Below are positions 25,741-33,868 of a DNA stretch of 64,000 nucleotides, piece after piece. A program made the position numbers and the translations under genes. Each line of letters starts with the position of its first letter. Position 1 is the first letter of the stretch. The notes below the pieces were generated by a model that searched no databases, was not told the origin of the DNA, and saw only the letters and a list, made by a program, of their open reading frames with translations. The DNA comes from Sphingomicrobium marinum (GTDB lineage: Bacteria > Pseudomonadota > Alphaproteobacteria > Sphingomonadales > Sphingomonadaceae): positions 1,233,501 through 1,297,500 of the forward strand of contig NZ_JANPVQ010000001.1 in the NCBI RefSeq assembly GCF_026157105.1, in the 5' to 3' direction.

Positions 25741-28133
25741 TGCTCGAGCGTCACGCCGCCTTGTTGGAGCCTCGGCCCCTTGAAGGCGGCGTGCGCTGGC
25801 TTGTGCCTGCGCTTGTTGCACTGGCGGCGCTGTCGGGCGCGGTGTTGTTTTGGGCGCTCGGCCAGCCCTATGCGGCGGGCCTGTTCCTCGCCGGCCTTGC
25901 CGCCATGCTGGTCGCAGCCTTCGTCATTGATCGCCGCAGCGTTGCGGTCGCTTCAAGCGATGGCATGGCGATCACCAAGCCGGATCTCTCGCTGGTTGCT
26001 GCTGCGCTAAGCCTCCAGAAAGAGGCAGCTGCCGTCACCGATGCTTCGGGCGCGCTGTTGGCGGCCAACGCCGCCTATCGCGACCGGTTCGGCCTTTCGA
26101 CGTCTCCGCTCGGGATCGCCCATGACGAAGAAAGCGCCGAGGCGCTCGACGCGGCGCGCCGGATTGCCCTGCGTGACGGGCTGGGCTCGGCTTCCGGTAT
26201 CTCGACGATTAGTTCACCCATCAACGTTGATCTCCTCAAGGTGGGTGCGGGGAGCGGCGCGTCGCTCCTGTGGAGTTTTCCCAAGGCGTCCAAGCCCAAC
26301 CTGCTGAAGGTGGCTGCAGGCCGCATTGCAGGGACAACGGGTAATCGACTTGCAGCTGCCGGCGTCATGGCCGCGTTGATCAACGAGGAAGGCATCCTGC
26401 TTGCGGGCAACCAGCCCTTCAGCGATCGCGCGGTTGAAGACAACCACGAAGGTCCGGTTCATTTCACCGACCTCGTCACGACAACGCAAGATGGCCTTCT
26501 CCATCTCAAGCGGGAGGGCGAAAGCGGCCCCGCACTGCGCGGCGTGCACATCCCCGTCGATCCCGAAAAAGATAGCGGGGCCGGTACCTTTCTGCTGTTC
26601 GATGCGACCGAAAAAGCGAGCCTTGCCAACAGCGACAATGTCCAGGTCCTGCTCGAACTATTGCCGCTTGGTCTGGCACTAGTCGATCGCGATGGGCGCT
26701 TCCTCACCATGAACACCGCTTTTCGCGTCGCGGGCGGACTCGATGTCGAGGAGAAGCCGTCTTATCCAGGCGATCTTGTCGTGAAGGAAGACAAGGGTGC
26801 CGTTGCCGACGCGGTGCGTCGTCATGCGCGCGGTCCTGCCATTTCTAGCGATCTCGCGGTTCGCCTCGGCCATAATCCCAAGGAACCGGTCGCTTTGACG
26901 GTCGCCGGGCTACGCGGAATTGGCGATGCCGCGGTTCTCCTCCTGCTGAAAGACAATAGCGAGGAAGCCAAGCTCAAGCGCCAGATCGCGCAAGCCACCA
27001 AGATGCAGGCGGTCGGGCAGTTGGCCGGCGGTGTCGCGCACGATTTCAACAATATCCTGACAGCCATCCTTGGCCACTGCGATCTCATGCTGATGCGCCA
27101 TACGCCTGGCGACAGCGATTATGACGATATCCAGCAGATCAAGTCGAACTCCAACCGCGCCGCGGGGCTAACGCGCCAGTTGCTCGCCTTCTCGCGCCAG
27201 CAGACGCTGCGCCCGCAGGTGCTCCAGCTGCCCGACGTCATCAGCGAGGTCAGTCACCTGCTCAAACGCCTGCTCGGTGAAACCGTCCAGTTGAAGGTGA
27301 AGCATGGCCGCGATCTGGGCTCGGTCCGTGCCGATCCCGGCCAGCTGGAACAGGTCATCGTCAATCTGTCGGTCAACGCCCGCGATGCGATGGCATCGAA
27401 AGGTGGCGGTACGCTCACCATCCGCACCTTCTCGGTCCGCGCCGAAGAGGTTGCAGATCTAGGCAGCGAAATTCTCCCCGTTGCCGATTACAGCGCGATA
27501 TCTATCGAAGACACCGGCTCGGGTATTCCGCCCGCCGTGCTCGGCAAGATTTTTGAGCCGTTTTTCACGACCAAGGAGATCGGCAAGGGGACGGGCCTCG
27601 GGCTGTCGACCGTATACGGCATCGTCAAACAGTCGGGGGGCTACATCTTTGCCGATAGCAAGGTGGGTGTGGGGACCAATTTCGTCATCTATTTCCCGGT
27701 CCACCAGGTACAGGAAGCGGAGGCGGCCGAGCGCACTGCCGTCAAGACCGAAGAAAACGAGCTTTGGGGCTCGGGCACGGTCTTGCTGGTGGAAGACGAA
27801 CCGATGGTCCGCAAGGTCGCCGAACGTGCGCTGACGCGTCACGGTTATGAGGTGATCACCGCTAACAATGGCGAAGAAGCGCTCGAAATCCTGCGCCGCG
27901 GCGAAGAGATCAGCCTGCTGGTTTCCGATGTCGTCATGCCGCTGATGGATGGCCCAACGATGGGCCGCGAGGCGCGCAAGGACCGACCCGGATTGCCGAT
28001 CCTGTTCATGTCTGGCTACGCCGAAGAACAGCTGCGAAAATCGATCGACATCGATAATGTGGACTTCCTGCCCAAGCCGTTCTCGGTCCAGGAGTTGGCC
28101 GAAGCAGTCCGCAAGACGCTGTCGGACAATTGA
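25740..28133 (+). CDS. cckA: hybrid histidine kinase CckA
   Basis: Bifunctional kinase/phosphatase that feeds phosphate through ChpT to CtrA and CpdR in alphaproteobacteria. Order: two membrane helices (residues about 18-66), PAS-like sensory region (about 80-415), HisKA with the phosphorylated His434 in GGVAHDFNNILTAILGHCDL, HATPase with VNLSVNARDAMASKGGGTL, GSGIPPAVLGKIFEPFFTTK and GTGLGLSTVYGIVKQSGG, then a receiver with Asp730 in LLVSDVVMPLMDG and lysine in FLPKPFS. Length of 797 residues and layout fit CckA. The start overlaps the M13 peptidase stop. ChpT is encoded at 38009. Confidence 0.92.
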   Translation: MLERHAALLEPRPLEGGVRWLVPALVALAALSGAVLFWALGQPYAAGLFLAGLAAMLVAAFVIDRRSVAVASSDGMAITKPDLSLVAAALSLQKEAAAVTDASGALLAANAAYRDRFGLSTSPLGIAHDEESAEALDAARRIALRDGLGSASGISTISSPINVDLLKVGAGSGASLLWSFPKASKPNLLKVAAGRIAGTTGNRLAAAGVMAALINEEGILLAGNQPFSDRAVEDNHEGPVHFTDLVTTTQDGLLHLKREGESGPALRGVHIPVDPEKDSGAGTFLLFDATEKASLANSDNVQVLLELLPLGLALVDRDGRFLTMNTAFRVAGGLDVEEKPSYPGDLVVKEDKGAVADAVRRHARGPAISSDLAVRLGHNPKEPVALTVAGLRGIGDAAVLLLLKDNSEEAKLKRQIAQATKMQAVGQLAGGVAHDFNNILTAILGHCDLMLMRHTPGDSDYDDIQQIKSNSNRAAGLTRQLLAFSRQQTLRPQVLQLPDVISEVSHLLKRLLGETVQLKVKHGRDLGSVRADPGQLEQVIVNLSVNARDAMASKGGGTLTIRTFSVRAEEVADLGSEILPVADYSAISIEDTGSGIPPAVLGKIFEPFFTTKEIGKGTGLGLSTVYGIVKQSGGYIFADSKVGVGTNFVIYFPVHQVQEAEAAERTAVKTEENELWGSGTVLLVEDEPMVRKVAERALTRHGYEVITANNGEEALEILRRGEEISLLVSDVVMPLMDGPTMGREARKDRPGLPILFMSGYAEEQLRKSIDIDNVDFLPKPFSVQELAEAVRKTLSDN

Positions 28134-28175
28134 TACTGATTTGAAAAGAAAGAGGGAGCGCTTTAAGATCAGCCT

Positions 28176-28535
28176 ATGGGGGAAGCACGCCGCATCCTGA
28201 TTGTGGAAGACGAGCCGCTCATCGCGATGATGTTGGGCGACCTCATCGCCGATCTCGGTCATGAGGTCGAAGGGGTGTGCGACACATTGGCGGAGGCGCA
28301 TGCCGCGGTAGATGCTGGCGGCTTCGACCTGGCGATCCTTGACGTTCACTTGGGCGACGAAGACGTGTGGCCCGTCGCGGAAGCATTGCAGCAGCAAGGA
28401 ACGCCCTTCCTGGTCGCCAGTGGCGGACATATCGATCCACCTCCGCGGGCGTTCGAACATTGTCCGATGCTGGCCAAGCCCTATACGCGCGAAATGCTCG
28501 GGTCACTCTTGCACGAGGCGCTCGCAGACACTTAA
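28176..28535 (+). CDS. single-domain response regulator
   Basis: 119-residue stand-alone receiver domain with no output domain. It has the acidic pocket VEDEP near residues 10-14, the phosphoacceptor Asp56 in AILDVHLGDEDVWP and the conserved lysine in MLAKPYTREML. The VHLGDE after the Asp differs from the MPxMDG loop of CheY and resembles alphaproteobacterial receivers of the type seen next to HWE or CckA kinases. It starts 43 bases after cckA on the same strand, so it may act as a phosphate sink or shuttle for CckA, but this is inference. The ribosome site is weak. Confidence 0.85.
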   Translation: MGEARRILIVEDEPLIAMMLGDLIADLGHEVEGVCDTLAEAHAAVDAGGFDLAILDVHLGDEDVWPVAEALQQQGTPFLVASGGHIDPPPRAFEHCPMLAKPYTREMLGSLLHEALADT

Positions 28536-28536
28536 T

Positions 28537-28551
28537 GTTCCCCTCTTGTTC
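28537..28551 (+). promoter_or_regulatory. SOS (LexA) box upstream of recA
   Basis: GTTC at 28537-28540 and GTTC at 28548-28551 are separated by seven bases, the direct-repeat LexA operator known for alphaproteobacteria (GTTC-N7-GTTC). It begins one base after the response-regulator stop codon and lies 74 bases before the recA ATG. The second half site also forms an inverted repeat with GAAC at 28557-28560. Confidence 0.8.
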
Positions 28552-28625
28552 TTCGAGAACAAATGCGGTACATGTTCGTCAACCAGGGCGGCAATCACGC
28601 CATCCGTTGACGTAGGGGAATAGCC

Positions 28626-29702
28626 ATGGCAGCGCAGCTGAAAGTCGTAGACGGGGATAAGATGAGTACTGACCGGCAGAAGGCGCTCGACGCCGCTCTC
28701 GCACAAATTGATCGCGCATTCGGCAAGGGTTCGGCGATGAAGCTGGGCAGCCGCGAAAAGCTCGAGATCGAATCAATTTCGACCGGGAGCCTCGGGCTCG
28801 ACATCGCGCTTGGCATCGGGGGATTGCCGCGGGGTCGCATCGTGGAAATTTACGGTCCTGAAAGCTCGGGCAAGACGACGCTCGCGCTGCACGCCATTGC
28901 CGAAGCGCAAAAGATCGGTGGCACCGCGGCCTTCGTCGATGCCGAACACGCGCTCGATCCCGTTTATGCCAAGAAGCTTGGCGTGGACATCGACGAATTA
29001 ATCGTCTCGCAGCCCGACACGGGTGAGCAGGCGCTCGAAATCGTCGATACGTTGGTGCGCTCCAACGCGATCGACGTGCTGGTCGTCGACTCGGTTGCAG
29101 CCCTCGTGCCGCGCGCCGAGATCGAAGGTGAAATGGGCGACAGCCATGTCGGCCTCCAGGCTCGCCTGATGAGCCAGGCGCTGCGCAAGCTTACGGGTTC
29201 GATCAATCGGTCGAAGACCATGGTGATCTTCATCAATCAGGTCCGCATGAAGATCGGCGTGATGTACGGCAATCCCGAAACCACGACCGGCGGCAACGCG
29301 CTAAAATTCTATGCCTCGGTGCGTCTCGATATTCGTCGCACCGGTCAGATCAAGGACCGCGACGAGGTGGTCGGCAACTCGACCCGCGTGAAGGTCGTCA
29401 AGAACAAGGTGGCGCCGCCGTTCAAGCAGGTCGAATTCGACATCATGTACGGCAAGGGCATCAGCAAGATGGGCGAAGTGCTCGACCTTGGCGTCAAGGC
29501 CGGTGTCGTCGACAAATCGGGCAGCTGGTTCAGCTACGATTCCACCCGCATCGGGCAGGGTCGTGAAAACGCCAAGACCTTCCTTCTCGAAAATCCCGAG
29601 ATGGCCAACGAGATCGAACAGGTGATCCGCGGCAACAAGCAGGAAGAGCTGGAAGACGCGATGATGACCGGTCCCGACTCGGATGACGCCGGCGACGCAT
29701 AA
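28626..29702 (+). CDS. recA: recombinase RecA
   Basis: Strand-exchange protein and SOS co-protease. Diagnostic segments: Walker [10 protein letters not shown] (residues about 77-85), the glutamate region [17 protein letters not shown], loop L1 [20 protein letters not shown], Walker [16 protein letters not shown] and loop L2 [20 protein letters not shown]. 358 residues with an acidic C-terminal tail ([18 protein letters not shown]), as usual. The ATG at 28626 has AGGGGAA upstream; an internal ATG at 28662 (MSTDRQK) is also conserved in many relatives. An SOS box precedes it and a terminator follows. Confidence 0.98.
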   Translation: MAAQLKVVDGDKMSTDRQKALDAALAQIDRAFGKGSAMKLGSREKLEIESISTGSLGLDIALGIGGLPRGRIVEIYGPESSGKTTLALHAIAEAQKIGGTAAFVDAEHALDPVYAKKLGVDIDELIVSQPDTGEQALEIVDTLVRSNAIDVLVVDSVAALVPRAEIEGEMGDSHVGLQARLMSQALRKLTGSINRSKTMVIFINQVRMKIGVMYGNPETTTGGNALKFYASVRLDIRRTGQIKDRDEVVGNSTRVKVVKNKVAPPFKQVEFDIMYGKGISKMGEVLDLGVKAGVVDKSGSWFSYDSTRIGQGRENAKTFLLENPEMANEIEQVIRGNKQEELEDAMMTGPDSDDAGDA

Positions 29703-29730
29703 CTCGCTGTCAAAGATTGCAACCGGAGAA

Positions 29731-29755
29731 GCGGGCCCATCGCGGCCCGCTTTTT
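29731..29755 (+). terminator. intrinsic terminator after recA
   Basis: GCGGGCC at 29731-29737 pairs with GGCCCGC at 29744-29750 over a six-base loop, followed by five T residues. It lies 28 bases after the recA stop and just before the convergent MFS gene. Confidence 0.88.
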
Positions 29756-29759
29756 CGTA

Positions 29760-31043
29760 TCAGCTGCCGTCGGGGGCGGGACAATGTTCGGGCACGTGAG
29801 GGCGCGGGGTGCCCTGGCTCATCAGCCGACCCCGTTCGGTCACCAGCACGATGAAAACGGCGATGCTGCCCGCAATTGCGAACCATGTGAGGTACGGCAT
29901 CTGCGTCCCGTCATAACTTTGGCCGATGATGAGGCCCAGCGTGCCTGCGCCAATCGTCGCGACGGTGCCGTGTACCGAGGCGGCGGTTCCTGCAACGGAT
30001 GCCATGTTGGTCATCGCCAGCGTGCCGAAATTGGCCGTAGTGAAGGCGAAGAACACGAAAGTCGCTGACTGGAGCGCGGCGAACAGCCACAGATTTTCGC
30101 CGATCGTGGATGCCACGAGCAAGTGGATCGCGCTGACGCCGGCAAAGCCGAACATGCCGATGTGCCCGACCGTTCGCAGGCCGAAGCGTTCGACGATCCG
30201 GCTATTGCCCCAGCTTGCCAGGCTCATCGGGGCCGCGATGATCGCGAAGACGAGGCCGATCGTCTCGGGCTGACCGAAGGTCACACCGACGATTTGCTGG
30301 ATCGACGCCAGGTAACTCGTCAGCGCGCTGAAGACAAAGGTCAGTGCCAGCGTGTAGCCCAGCGACAACCGGTCGCGGAGCGCGATGGTGCTGGCCTCCG
30401 CGATCGAACGCAGGTCGAAGCTGCGCCTGAATTCGGGCTTGAGCGTTTCGGGCAGGCGTAGCCAACCCCAGACCAGCACCGCGAGCCCGTAGAATGCGAG
30501 CCCGTAGAAAATTACCCGCCAGTCGCCGAATGCCCATAGGATCAACTGGCCGATCGACGGCGCGATTACCGGGACCACCATGAAAACCATCATGGTCAGG
30601 CTCATCACCTTGGCCATCTCCTCGCCTTCGTAGAGGTCGCGGGTGATGGCGTTGACCAGGACGCGGCTGACCGAGCCTGCAGCCCCCATGCAAAACCGGG
30701 CGGCAATCATCAGGGTGAAATCCTGCGCCGCGGCTGCGACCAGCGCGAACAGGAAATAGAGCGCCGTGCCGCTCGCGAGGATGCGTTTGCGCCCGAACCG
30801 GTCGGCGAGCGGCCCCCACAGCATCTGGCTCGACCCGAAGCCGAAGATATAGGCCAGGATGACGAGCTGGCGGCGATTTTCCTCGGTCACATCAAGGTCC
30901 GCGCCGATCATCGGGAGCGCGGGCAGCATGGTATCGAGGGCAAAGGCGTTGAGCGCCATGAAGCCTGCCAGCAGCAGGACGATCTCGCGCTGACCGGTGC
31001 GTATGGGGCGACTTGTCGGATTCACCCACGCCAACTGGCGCAA
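29760..31043 (-). CDS. MFS multidrug efflux transporter (Bcr/CflA type)
   Basis: 12-helix major facilitator superfamily exporter. The first helix ALNAFALDTMLPALPMIGAD is characteristic of the Bcr/CflA drug:H+ antiporter family, and the loop 2-3 motif is GPLADRFGRKRIL. A second motif, AARFCMGAAGSVSRVLVNAI, matches motif B/C of that family. About 427 residues. The start is uncertain: TTG at 31043, TTG at 31034 or GTG at 31025 are in frame and no ATG occurs before the first helix; I kept 31043, which has an AGGG a few bases upstream. It is divergent from the GST gene. Substrate unknown. Confidence 0.85.
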   Translation of the reverse strand: MRQLAWVNPTSRPIRTGQREIVLLLAGFMALNAFALDTMLPALPMIGADLDVTEENRRQLVILAYIFGFGSSQMLWGPLADRFGRKRILASGTALYFLFALVAAAAQDFTLMIAARFCMGAAGSVSRVLVNAITRDLYEGEEMAKVMSLTMMVFMVVPVIAPSIGQLILWAFGDWRVIFYGLAFYGLAVLVWGWLRLPETLKPEFRRSFDLRSIAEASTIALRDRLSLGYTLALTFVFSALTSYLASIQQIVGVTFGQPETIGLVFAIIAAPMSLASWGNSRIVERFGLRTVGHIGMFGFAGVSAIHLLVASTIGENLWLFAALQSATFVFFAFTTANFGTLAMTNMASVAGTAASVHGTVATIGAGTLGLIIGQSYDGTQMPYLTWFAIAGSIAVFIVLVTERGRLMSQGTPRPHVPEHCPAPDGS

Positions 31044-31084
31044 AAGCCCTGCTCATGCAACATGAGGCGCAAAGGAGACCTGCC

Positions 31085-31708
31085 ATGATCACCGTGCATC
31101 ATCTCGAAAACAGCCGTTCGCAGCGCATCCTCTGGCTGCTCGAGGAACTGGGCCTTGAGTATGAGATCAGGCGCTACGAGCGCGACCCCAAGACGATGCG
31201 CGCGCCGAGCGACCTCAAGAAGGTGCATCCGCTTGGCAAATCGCCGCTTGTCGAGGAAGACGCCGTCGTGCTGGCGGAGAGCGGTGCGATCATGGAGCAT
31301 CTGGTGGCACGGCACGGGCGTTTTGGTGCGCCGGAAGACCCGGTTCTGGCGCGGCACCATCATTTCTATATGCATTATGCCGAAGGTTCGCTCATGCCGC
31401 CGCTGTTCGGCATGCTGATCGTCAATAAGCTTGGTCTTTTGGGCATGCCGGCGCGAAAGCCCGTGCGCGGCATGCTCGCGGAGCATTTCGCGTTCCTCGA
31501 CCGCGAATTGGCAGGCCGTAAGTGGTTCGCCGGTCCCGACCTCACTGCCGCGGACATGATGATGAGCTTCCCGCTCGAAGCATCGCAGGCGCGCGCCGGT
31601 CTCGATGATCGCTATCCCAACATCACCGCTTGGCTCAAACGCTGCCATGATCGCCCCGCCTATCAGCGCGGGCTCGAGCGCGGCGGTGAATATGCCTATG
31701 CCGGTTGA
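31085..31708 (+). CDS. glutathione S-transferase family protein
   Basis: 207-residue cytosolic protein with the thioredoxin-like N-terminal domain of GSTs (MITVHHLENSRSQRILWLLE, HPLGKSPLVEEDAVVLAESG, where the SPL and ESG segments bind glutathione) and an all-helical C-terminal domain (FAGPDLTAADMMMSFPLEA, PNITAWLKRCHDRPAYQRGL). AAAGGAGACC precedes the ATG, which fixes the start. It is divergent from the MFS exporter, so the pair could serve detoxification, but no regulator is nearby. The precise GST class cannot be stated. Confidence 0.9.
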   Translation: MITVHHLENSRSQRILWLLEELGLEYEIRRYERDPKTMRAPSDLKKVHPLGKSPLVEEDAVVLAESGAIMEHLVARHGRFGAPEDPVLARHHHFYMHYAEGSLMPPLFGMLIVNKLGLLGMPARKPVRGMLAEHFAFLDRELAGRKWFAGPDLTAADMMMSFPLEASQARAGLDDRYPNITAWLKRCHDRPAYQRGLERGGEYAYAG

Positions 31709-31766
31709 CGCGGGCGCTTCATCGGGCTTCACAGTTGGCAGCAAGTTTTAGGCGAGGGGGACCTTC

Positions 31767-33083
31767 ATGGAAGTAGCGGAGAAAAAGGGCGGCATCGGCC
31801 TCCAGTGGCAGATGCTGATCGGGTTCCTAGTCGGCCTGATTGCCGGGCTGGTCGTTTACGCGACCTCGGCAGGCGCCGATTGGGTCGACGATGTCACTGC
31901 AGTGACGGGCTTCATCGGCTCATTGTTCCTGCGACTGCTCTTCATGCTCGTCATTCCATTGCTCGTATCGGCCCTAATTGTGGGGATCGCGGAGATGGGC
32001 GATGCCCGTCAGCTAAAACGCGTTGGCCTCAAAACGCTCGCTTTCACGGTCGTGGTATCGGGCATTGCCGTGGTGCTGGCGCTGCTTGTCGCCAACGTCT
32101 TCGAACCCGGCGCGGGTGTCGACCGGGCCCTCGCGGCGCAGCTACTCGAGGATGCAGCCGACGGCGCCGGTGCCATCATCCAGCGCAACGCCGAAACGCC
32201 GAGCGGGCTCGATGCCGTGCTTGCGATCATTCCCTCCAATGTCATCGGTGCGATGGGCGCCAACGACATCCTCGCGGTCATGTTCTTCGCGCTGTTCTTC
32301 GGTATCGGCCTGCTGTTCACCGACAGCAAGCCGGCCAATGCGCTCCAGAGCGCGATCGAAGGCGTCTTCCACGTGTCGATGAAGCTGATCATGTGGGTGA
32401 TCCGCATCGCGCCGATCGCCGTCGCCTGCTTCATGTTCAACCTGGCCGCCGTGTTCGGATGGGATATCCTGATCCGGCTGTCGGCCTATGTCGGCGTCGT
32501 CCTGCTCGCGCTCGGCACGCACATGTTCGTGGTCTATCCGTTGGTCCTGCGTATTGCCGGCGGGGTCAGCCCGGTCTGGTTCTTCAAGAATATTCAGGAA
32601 GCCATGGTGATGGCCTTCTCGACCGCCAGTTCCAACGCCACGCTGCCCTATGCGCTCAAGGTCGCTGACGAAAACCTGAAGCTGCCCCGCGCACCGGCGC
32701 GCTTTGTGCTCACGATCGGCGCGACCGCCAACCAGAACGGTACTGCCATCTTCGAAGGCGTCACGGTCCTGTTCCTGGCCCAATTCTTCGGGGTCGACCT
32801 GACGATCGGCCAGCAGGTCATCGTGCTCCTGATGTGTATCCTTGGCGGCATCGGTACCGCCGGCGTGCCCGCAGGTTCGCTGCCCGTGGTCGCGCTCATC
32901 CTTGCGATGGTCGGGGTGCCGCCCGAAGGCATCGGGATCGTGCTGGGCGTCGATCGTTTCCTCGACATGTGCCGCACGACGCTCAACGTGACAGGCGACC
33001 TTGCCTGCGCAACGGTGGTCAGCCGCGGTGAGGAGCGAGCACCCGAACCCGAGCCTTCGGAGCCAATGGCACAGGCCGCGTGA
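31767..33083 (+). CDS. dicarboxylate/amino acid:cation symporter (DAACS)
   Basis: 438-residue membrane transporter of the glutamate/aspartate and C4-dicarboxylate family (GltP/DctA relatives). Eight hydrophobic segments and the two hairpin regions are visible. The serine-rich HP1 motif is AFSTASSNATLPYALKVA, the TM7 cation motif is TIGATANQNGTAIFEGV, HP2 is GIGTAGVPAGSLPVVALIL, and the substrate aspartate/asparagine helix is VDRFLDMCRTTLNVTGDL. These motifs identify the family firmly; the substrate is not resolved. Its end overlaps the HAD gene start (GTGA). Confidence 0.93.
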   Translation: MEVAEKKGGIGLQWQMLIGFLVGLIAGLVVYATSAGADWVDDVTAVTGFIGSLFLRLLFMLVIPLLVSALIVGIAEMGDARQLKRVGLKTLAFTVVVSGIAVVLALLVANVFEPGAGVDRALAAQLLEDAADGAGAIIQRNAETPSGLDAVLAIIPSNVIGAMGANDILAVMFFALFFGIGLLFTDSKPANALQSAIEGVFHVSMKLIMWVIRIAPIAVACFMFNLAAVFGWDILIRLSAYVGVVLLALGTHMFVVYPLVLRIAGGVSPVWFFKNIQEAMVMAFSTASSNATLPYALKVADENLKLPRAPARFVLTIGATANQNGTAIFEGVTVLFLAQFFGVDLTIGQQVIVLLMCILGGIGTAGVPAGSLPVVALILAMVGVPPEGIGIVLGVDRFLDMCRTTLNVTGDLACATVVSRGEERAPEPEPSEPMAQAA

Positions 33084-33868
33084 CGCTCGACGAGCTACCA
33101 GAGCGCTATTCAACCATCCTGTGCGATGTCTGGGGCGTGATCCATGACGGCGCGCGCCTCTATCCCGGCGTGGAGCGACGCTTTGCGCGCTGGCGTGACG
33201 AAGGGCGCACCGTCGTGCTCGTCACCAACGCGCCGCGCCCGGCCGATCGGGTCATCAGCGATCTCGATTTGCTCGGGCTGGACCGGGACCTCTATGCGGC
33301 GGTGACGAGCAGCGGGCAGGCGGGGATAGCCGCGGTGACCGAACCGCCGCGCGCCGTCGGTTTCTGCGGGACAAGGGACGACTTCGCAGACCTTGAGGAG
33401 CATGGCGTCCGCTTTGCCGCTGCGCAGGAGCCGCACGATGAAATCGCGCTGATCGGCCTCGATGAATATCGCAACAGCGTACGCGAATACGAGTCCGACC
33501 TCGCGGCGTGGCGGGAGCGGGGGATGCTGCTCCATTGCTTCAATCCTGATCGGATCGTCGTGCACCGCGGCCAACGCCTTGTCTGCGCTGGGGCGCTAGC
33601 CGATGCCTATGAGGGCATGGGCGGCAAGGTCATCTGGTACGGCAAGCCCAATGCGCCAATTTTCGATCATGCCATCCGCCTCGCAGGTAGTCCTGACCGA
33701 GACAGCGTGGTCATGATCGGCGATGGCCCGCACACCGACATGCTCGGCGCCAAGAATGCCGGGATCGACGGTATCTTCGTCACTGGCGGCATCAATGAGG
33801 GTGACAGCCATCAATGGGGCGCCGAGTTCGAAAACTGGCGCCCCATCATGACGATTGCGCAGATCTAG
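33080..33868 (+). CDS. HAD-superfamily class IIA hydrolase (TIGR01459-like)
   Basis: 262-residue cytosolic phosphatase-type protein. Motif I is ILCDVWGVIHDGARLYPGV (nucleophile Asp16), motif II is VVLVTNAPRP, the cap segment contains GFCGTRDDFADLEEHGVRF, and the C-terminal motif is VVMIGDGPHTDMLGAKNAG. The DVWGV start is characteristic of the alphaproteobacterial HAD-IIA group described as TIGR01459. It begins with GTG overlapping the symporter stop by four bases, so the two are co-translated. Substrate unknown; related enzymes act on small phosphorylated metabolites. The stop overlaps that of the convergent EF-G-like gene (CTAG). Confidence 0.88.
   Translation: MTLDELPERYSTILCDVWGVIHDGARLYPGVERRFARWRDEGRTVVLVTNAPRPADRVISDLDLLGLDRDLYAAVTSSGQAGIAAVTEPPRAVGFCGTRDDFADLEEHGVRFAAAQEPHDEIALIGLDEYRNSVREYESDLAAWRERGMLLHCFNPDRIVVHRGQRLVCAGALADAYEGMGGKVIWYGKPNAPIFDHAIRLAGSPDRDSVVMIGDGPHTDMLGAKNAGIDGIFVTGGINEGDSHQWGAEFENWRPIMTIAQI

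Noticed and set aside
23845-25821. 658-codon open frame on the minus strand opposite the M13 peptidase gene
   Set aside because: It is antisense to a gene with clear catalytic motifs and has no recognisable protein features; long antisense frames are expected in high-GC DNA.
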